Translations under genes and position numbers: made by a program
Notes under the pieces: model-generated
What the model was told of the DNA's origin: nothing
Seen by the model: the letters and a program-made list of their open reading frames with translations, nothing else
Database searches by the model: none
DNA from: Takakia lepidozioides
Taxonomy: Eukaryota; Streptophyta; Takakiopsida; Takakiales; Takakiaceae
NCBI GenBank assembly: GCA_030704615.1
Contig: CM060734.1
Span: 6,698,001 to 6,758,000, forward strand
Length of the DNA stretch: 60,000 nt
Reading direction: 5' to 3'
Shown here: positions 53,800 to 60,000 of the stretch, one piece after another
How the letters are laid out: every line of letters starts with the position of its first letter
Position numbering within the stretch: the stretch's first letter is position 1

Positions 53800-55123
53800 A
53801 AAGAGGTGTGGTGTCCAATGGCGACAACTGAGGTGGTTCTGGTGCAATCACCGTACTCTCCTCCTCTCTTGACGGTACAAAGGCCTCTACCCAGGCTTGT
53901 TGCACACATCTATGAGCAGCCTGCTGCAAATCCTTGCCCGTACCCCACAATGGAGTGTGAGCAACCATGGCAGGCAACTCCGCCGTACCATGCATATCAT
54001 CCTGCTCTGCCGGAGGTGGCACATCCTCTGCATGGGCATTGCCCTCCAACAACTCTCCAGGCCAACTAACTACAGCTGTAAAGGCTGCTAGTGTTGGCAT
54101 ATTGTCCCGCTGGGCAGCAGCAACACCCCCAATGAATGTCACATGGAGCTGTACACGACGACCATCCCCTGACTGCCATCCAAGCCTGTAGGATGCTGAC
54201 TCCTCCCAAAAATCCAGGGTGAAGCCCATGGGATACAATACTGCTCCACCAACGAGGACATTGTAAGAGACCGCGTCTGTCACAATGGCCTTGGCTCGCA
54301 TCACTGAGCCATCTATAGGATGATCCGGCTGTAGTCTAATGGCCAACTCACGCCATGTCATGCCTCGAGACTGCTCTGATCCTCCCAGAGATGTCTGTAT
54401 CTGGAAGGGACAAGGCTCCATATCCGCCTCCATGAGGCCCAAACCTGCAATAGCGGCTCTGCCCAACATCATTGGTTGAGCTCCCGAGTCCAACAAGACC
54501 CGCAGTGGCCGGTACCTCTTGCGTGCCGGTCCACTCAAAGAGAAAATGTCATCATGGTTGTCTAACAAGACAACTCCAGGTGTCACCATGGCGCGCTCAA
54601 AGGTTGACCTAGCAGACAGCTCCGTCAACTTGGCAGCTGCAGCTTGCCATGGCGCAGCCGTGGCAGTCTTGACCCTCAAATCCGAGGATCCCTCTGCCAC
54701 TACACCTTCCACTAATTCCGCAGAAGATGAAGTGACCTCCCCACTCTCACAGAGTGTTGCTGCTAGTCTGAACACTGTAGCTGGTCTTACCCCCGGCGTC
54801 GCAATCATGGTTGCCGAGAACAGTGGGGCCTGACATACAGAGGTGGCCGCCCCCAACAACACACTAGCTGCACTAGCCTTGGCAGCAGGTGTCAGTGCTG
54901 CACGTGTAGCTCTTCCCAATGGCACAATAACCTCCGCCTCGGTATCCGTGGGACGAGAATTAGGTGCCATGGATGTCGTCGACACTGTCTCCGCCAAGAT
55001 GAATGATTGAGGTAACCTAGCCTGACGGCTTGCCTCCCCACGCTGCGGATCCAACTCCACCTCTACACCTCGTGGCTTAGGAACTCGTGCTGCTCCTCGA
55101 GTGATGGCTGCAGCAGACTCCAC
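53800..55123 (-). pseudogene. DNMT-Gypsy copy 2: protease-containing region
   Basis: The first ~440 codons of a 485-codon open frame. It has a basic, Ala/Pro-rich start, a long linker, then the aspartic protease motif VLLDSGAQP (about 54482-54505) followed by GKAAIAGLGL-like GRAAIAGLGL. It runs without a stop into methyltransferase motif I, so protease and DNMT are fused in one frame. Confidence 0.8.
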
Positions 55124-55629
55124 CTACACTAATGGTAGTGCTGCCCCACACATAAATCCCATGCCTCCCATGTCTCCTCCGTCAGGATGACGTTGCTGAG
55201 GAAGAACAGGAGGTGGACCCTCAGGTCTTGGAGCTGGTACCACCTGAGTTGTGGCCACGGCAGCAAGCCTTTGCTCTAGCTGCTGAAGCCGGTTGGCCAT
55301 GCTTTGGCCAACGCCCTGACCTCCACGTCCTTGGCCATACTGTGCTTGCCCTCGTCCTGCACCTCGTGCCTGAGCACCTCGTCCTCTCTGAGGTGCTCCA
55401 CCTCGCCCTCAGCCACCATTGTTCCCTGGGAACTGGCCTCGCCATAACTCAGGGTGCAAGTCATAACACTGGGCATCTCCATGCCCATACTTGCCACAAT
55501 GCCCATACTGCAATTGTGCAGGCTGTGCTTGTGCCGGCCCTTTGCCATTTTCTGGGCAATCTTTCTTGACATGGGGTCCTCCACATGTCCAATATACCAC
55601 CCCTGGTGGCTGTTGGCCTGCAAAAGAAG
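55124..55629 (-). pseudogene. DNMT-Gypsy copy 2: nucleocapsid zinc knuckles
   Basis: Two CCHC-like knuckles lie at 55400-55600, each with its first Cys replaced by Tyr (YWTCGGPHVKKDC and YGHCGKYGHGDAQC), followed by an Arg/Gly/Gln-rich tail in another frame. It would bind element RNA. Confidence 0.65.
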
Positions 55630-56967
55630 CTACTGGCCTCTGTACCTGAGGCCCCCTGTAAGCTCCATGGAATTTGGGTTGGGCAACCTTGCCCCCCTGA
55701 CCACGCTATTGGGAGTCCCTTGTACCTGTTGGCTGGCAGCTGCGCCTCGTGCAGGCATGTCCTTATCAAATCCAATGGTAACAACTCGCTCCTCCACCAT
55801 GTTGAGCTCAATCCGCTCAGCCAACAGAAACACATCTGCTAATGTGGGTTGGGCCGCTTGTAACAGGGTTGCATCCCGCACCCTTCTCCTGAGCTTATTG
55901 TCCAAAATTCCATACCAGAACTGGATTGCCTGAGCTTCAGTAACCCCTTGGGTCATATTTATCAAGCACCTCATACGAGTGTAGGCCTCTCGCAAGCTCT
56001 CACGGGATTTGCGCTGGAAGTCTTGCAAACTTCGCAACTTCTCTGTCCGTACGCCTTGGTAGTTCCTCCGCAACTCCTGGAAGAACTCCACCACCGGGTT
56101 GAATCTAGGCACATGTGTTGTAGTCGTGGCAGGAGGAGTAGTAGCACCTTTTGAACTGATACCACCTGCAGAAGTACCGGCACTACTTGTTCCACTACTA
56201 GTGCTGGCAGTGGAAGATATTGGTGCTGATGTAGTTATTGGTCGCGTCGTGCCTCGAGTAATGGAGACGTAGTCAGGTGACCAATACAGCCTCCACTCCT
56301 CAATCTCTGCTTCATGTCCTCGCCTGAACTCGTGGTAATCGTCCATAGGCGGGCCTTCCAAATGTTGGAACAGTCCCTTCCACGCCATGAATGGGGTGAA
56401 CAGCTGTGGATTGCGCATCTGTTGCAAATCACACCAGTTGTCGAACTCCTGGATAAAGTCATCCAGCTCGATTGTGCCCACAGCTCCAGAGTATCTACGA
56501 GGCCCCTTGGTAGCTCCATACATCTCCTCCATGTCGTCCCACAACAATGGCGAAGGAAATTGCACACTCGAAAGCTTTGAGACGGTTGCGGGTGTCCTCG
56601 TTGCGAATGATTGCATCTCCTTCAAGCAGAACAAACTGTTCGTTGTTAATGAACCCCGTTCGTGGTTGCCTCGTGCAGAGCGTGTCCGGCTGCAACCACG
56701 TCTGATCGCAAAAACTTGTGCAGCTCCTACTCCTCTGCTCCATTACACCACGGCCTTGTGGCTGAACACCTTGGTCCCCAGGGCTGTCTTTGGCTGTGTT
56801 CCAAGCCTAGCTTCCACCCACTTTGGTATTTCACCTACAGCTGCAGAACTGCTTGCTCCAACAGAGTTCTGACTGTCCAAAGCAATATTGAGGCCCTCAA
56901 CGCCAACTACAGCAGTTTGCTGTCTATTGCTAATGCCTGACTCCCAGTATGCAATCAACTTGTCCAA
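55630..56967 (-). pseudogene. DNMT-Gypsy copy 2: gag
   Basis: A 334-codon frame (56634-55630) has a Ser/Thr-rich linker and the capsid core (VVEFFQELRRNYQGV, SLREAYTRMRCLI, FWYGILDNKLRRRV). An N-terminal part in another frame extends to about 56967 (LDKLIAYWESGISN, EIPKWVEARLG), joined by a frameshift near 56640-56740. Confidence 0.8.
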
Positions 56968-58964
56968 CTATTCTCCACTCAAATCAGTCTGAGTTCCTTG
57001 AGAAACATAAATCTTGTCTCCTTGTGTGCACAGGCTAAGAGAAGAGACATGCCCTTCAATTACGTCCTCATTGCCCCCAGCCATACAAGGAGGACATCCA
57101 CAGACTTGTCTCTCATGTAGACCACAACAGGTTCTAGAAACAGAATTGTGGATCTTTCATAGCACACTCACACTCACACTCACACTCAAAAAATTCCATA
57201 GATTTTTAGCATAGTCCAAAAAACTAAAATATGTAAAATATGTAGATTTCCACAATCTGTAGGTATCCCCCCAAAAACTGCGTCAAACGAAGCTCATATG
57301 ACAAAGATATGGCCAAACAGGCTCTGTAAATATAATATATGACCTTAAATGGAAACAAATACAAGGAAAAACTATTTTCAATTGGTTTCGTTTGGTTCCC
57401 TGTTCCCACGTTCTATTTTGTTTTGTTTTTGCGATTCCCTGTAGGTTCCCATCAAGTTCAAAATACAGTGCCCTGCGAGTGCCCGCAAAATCCCCCAACC
57501 GTTCAGAGCCTGACACCCCTTCGGCCAGCGATTCAAGAGCAATTGGCCCTCATTTGAATTAACTACTCAACTTCACAGCCATCCACCATTTTTCAACTTC
57601 AATTCCAGCTTCACCTTGACGTGGTGGCCAGCCATATCGTTGAACGTTGGTATTCGAATGGCAGACAAAACTATCCCTGATCAGTTCCAATTCAAATAGC
57701 CCACCATGGAAAACACAGAGATTAATGAGATCACCACAACCTGGTCACTGCGGAGGAGCTTGTCAATCTTCTTCACACCTTCCTCGAGTCAAGGCCATCC
57801 AAACTCCACTGTTTGCAGGTCTCCAACAGTCTCAAGATCCGTCATGTTCATCTTGCCACAGGACTGATCACTCAGTCATTCCATCATTGAAGTGCGCATT
57901 GCCCATTTTTGTGTGTCATTTGTCTCTTCACATTTAACCAAACGACTCTGTGGAGTATATAGCCCAGTGTCCTCGAACTCGACAGCAACTGCCTCGTCTC
58001 GTCGTTCAAGGAATCCGTCAAACAAATCGCCAGTCCTCTTCGTGATCTTCTTGTCAAGCAAACTGAACTGGTCCATATAGCATCATTCGATTTCAAAACC
58101 ATCATATGTTGTTCCCTAGCACTGGTGAGGCCGCTGCTGCACTAGCCAAGCCTCTCACGACGTTCCAACCGACAGCCATGCTAGAAACAATTGCACCACT
58201 ACAGCCTGTTGTGCCGTGCCTGGCGAGGGCCGCGCCATTAATAGCCTCCTTATGTGTGGCCTACTAGAGTACTGTGAAAGCTTCATACAACAAAACTCGG
58301 TCTTAAATGTTCCTGGCTGCACAGGGTCTAAGAGTCCGACCAAGCATCTTGTAGCTCGTGTATTCCTCTGCTCTGGCTGCCCTGCAGGCTCCACGACTGT
58401 ATTATGTGGTTGCTTCAATGCCGCCCAACCCCTCTTTGTGCCTGCCTGTCTCACCAGGTTGCAGCAACCGCTAGCCCCTGTTGCAAGACTTCATCGCCCA
58501 ATATGCTACTGGGAGGCTAACTACGGGCTGTTCACCAGACTCTTTTTCTTGTGCACATAAACATGCTAGGCTTCAGATTCTGACAACATTTATGACACAA
58601 GCAACACTCCACCAGCTTTTTCACGGCCCACTTTGAACAAGCTGCTTTGTTCTTTCACCAACTTGCAAGCAACAACCTGCCGAGCTGTTTGTCCGCACAA
58701 CTGCTACTCCGGCTTTGTATATCCTGCGTAGAGCCTACGAGGCTGTCCAAGCCTCTATCCTCTTATTTGGCATCCTGTGTTGTGCCTCCCATGCACGTCA
58801 TCATACCATACCGCAAACAAAACCAGCATCAATGACTTCTACCTTAACCACTCATTAGGAGTTGTGCTTTCCCTACTTCAAATACCATCGACATAGTGCT
58901 AACATAAAAGAACTCTATCTAGCTTAGCACTACAAAAATCTAGACAGAGCATCTCTCTCGAGTG
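56968..58964. other. Leader or inserted sequence before gag of copy 2
   Basis: No recognised gene. A CACACT microsatellite lies at about 57164-57188. The minus frame 57876-58076 (starting MDQFSLLDKKITKRTG) is protein-like but unknown to me. No primer binding site was identified. Confidence 0.4.
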
Positions 58965-59316
58965 AAATGAAAACTAAACTCACACTGGCTGTTGACACAA
59001 AACACGAAATACAATATAATCACTCGTTAAAATAAGAGTCAAGCCAGGGGCACCCCAAGCTATGGGGACTCCACCCCACAACATCCTACTCTCCCTCCAT
59101 AAGTACACTCAGATGTTAAGCAACGAGGGAGCTCGGTCGTGCAGGCTCAACTCGAGAGAGATGAGCCGCACGACTGACGAGCTCGTGAAGATAAGATGGT
59201 TCAGGTGTCAAGCTAAACTTGACACCTGACTTAACACTTGAACTAATTCCAAGTGTTAAATACAAATAACTAGATTTATTCTAGTTAGTTTCACACTGTG
59301 TTTATTTAACTTGACA
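58965..59316 (-). mobile_element. LTR piece of DNMT-Gypsy copy 2
   Basis: Bases 58995-59316 are nearly identical to 3377-3702, including the same three inverted repeats (about 59202-59287). The piece is cut at 59316/59317 by another Gypsy pol. The LTR head TGTGGCAGAC of copy 1 is missing. Confidence 0.55.
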
Positions 59317-59317
59317 G

Positions 59318-60000
59318 AGACTTACCGCACTAAAACATTGTCTTGTGGCTACTGGAGTCCTAGATCGTGGGTACAAACAAGAAATTCAGATCCTGGTGGC
59401 AAACTTAGAGCCATTCCCTGTCACTATCAGACGTAGTCAAGTTCTGGCTCGCATTTCAAGGGGCTTTGGTTTGGAGGCTCTTGGGATTGGGCATGGACAG
59501 GTTGATGAGGTCATGGCCTTGGCTGCTAGTACTCCTCCACCTGCTTCCCATCTGCCTGTAGCAGATCAGACAGCTCTCAAGAAGGTTTTATCTGAAATTA
59601 ATATAGGGGAGTCTCTTTCCAAAGCTCAATGCAGAAAGGTTGAATCCTTGGTTGCTCGCAACTTAGACATCTTCAGCTTAGGGCCCTCTGATTTGGGTAA
59701 GACTACTATCCTGGAGCATGATATTATTACCGAGGGGGCACCTGTCAAACAATTTGCATATCGAGAAAGTGTCAAGGAAAGGTCAATAGTATGTGAGGAG
59801 ATTCATAAGATGTTAGATGTTGGTGTCATTAAACCTTCAGTTTCACCATGTGCTAGTCCCATAGTTCTGGTAGGGAAGAAAGATGGGAGTACACGTTTCT
59901 GTGTTGACTTCAGAAAGTTAAATGAGATTACTAAAAAGGATGCTTACCCCTTGCCTAGAGTTAATGAAATATTAGACATGCTGCATGGAGCCACTGTTTT
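59318..60000 (+). CDS. Gypsy pol fragment running off the window: protease end and RT start
   Basis: An open frame from 59318 to the window edge without a stop. It encodes EPFPVTIRRSQVLARI (protease-RT linker), a region with VESLVARNLDIF, then the RT start: VKERSIVCEEIHKML, VIKPSVSPCASPIVLV, KKDGSTRFCVDFRKLNE and YPLPRVNEILD. It differs from the other Gypsy families in the window. The frame is intact as far as it can be read, so it may be a younger element. Confidence 0.85.

Larger units (their letters stand above)
50468..59316 (-). mobile_element. DNMT-Gypsy retrotransposon copy 2, colinear
   Basis: On the minus strand the order is LTR piece (59316-58965), leader, gag (56967-55630), nucleocapsid (55629-55124), protease (55123-53800), C5 DNA methyltransferase (53770-52740), RT (52400-51520), RNase H (51520-51018) and the start of integrase, cut at 50468. 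It gives the colinear order for the scrambled copy 1. Placing a methyltransferase between protease and RT is unusual; Gypsy elements with DNMTs are known from charophytes. It is inactive owing to stops, frameshifts and 3' truncation. Confidence 0.85.

Noticed and set aside
57876-58076. Possible small host gene (start MDQFSLLDKKITKRTG)
   Set aside because: Protein-like composition, but no recognisable family, no supporting splice sites or repeats, and it lies in a likely retrotransposon leader.

Overview
This 60-kb window is almost entirely transposon-derived plant-lineage DNA. It has spliced genes with GT-AG introns, pentatricopeptide (PPR) repeats ending in a DYW-type domain, a chromovirus with a tRNA-iMet primer site, and a Ty3/Gypsy element that carries a C5-cytosine DNA methyltransferase. 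That last combination has been reported from charophyte algae, so a streptophyte with a large, repeat-rich genome, most likely a Chara-like charophyte, is my inference. I see no rRNA, no tRNA gene and no clearly intact single-copy host gene.

Layout. 1-6.2 kb: a scrambled copy of the DNMT-bearing Gypsy element (protease/DNMT start on the minus strand, DNMT end and reverse transcriptase inverted to plus, then RNase H, integrase and a PHD finger on minus, followed by its LTR). 6.24-14.28 kb: a complete chromovirus bounded by two 727-bp LTRs and a GTGCG target duplication, internally deleted and carrying a 2.1-kb AT-rich insert. 14.75-15.32 kb: an unrecognised 188-codon gene, one of three relatives in the window. 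15.6-16.5 kb: an array of 22-bp palindromes. 16.6-23.8 kb: a divergent gene pair, a spliced beta-class DNA-methyltransferase-like gene (minus) and a MULE-like transposase gene (plus). 23.8-25.9 kb: a LINE. 26.7-28.2 kb: a triplicated segment. 28.4-33.3 kb: a PPR-DYW pseudogene with an internal explosion of repeat modules. 34.1-36 kb: a broken relative of the 188-codon gene and half of another Gypsy pol. 36.8-40.1 kb: a second, diverged methyltransferase-like/transposase divergent pair. 40.3-46.5 kb: two arrays of GC-rich palindromes with AT-rich spacers flanking a block of ~118-bp satellite. 46.6-48.6 kb: a hAT transposase. 48.8-50.5 kb: the other half of the Gypsy pol. 50.5-59.3 kb: a second, better ordered DNMT-Gypsy copy (minus). 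59.3-60 kb: the start of another Gypsy pol running off the edge.

Two points stand out. First, two unrelated transposon types here encode DNA-methyltransferase-type enzymes: a Gypsy element with a DNMT3-like C5 enzyme plus a PHD finger, and a MULE-like DNA transposon paired head-to-head with a beta-class amino-methyltransferase-like gene. The second pairing occurs in two diverged copies that share orientation and an intron position, so I regard it as the best candidate for an undescribed system. Second, most nonsense changes that can be judged are C-to-T or G-to-A, several at CpG where the sister copy keeps CGA, as expected for methylated, decaying transposons. All protein calls are from reading motifs; no database search was possible.
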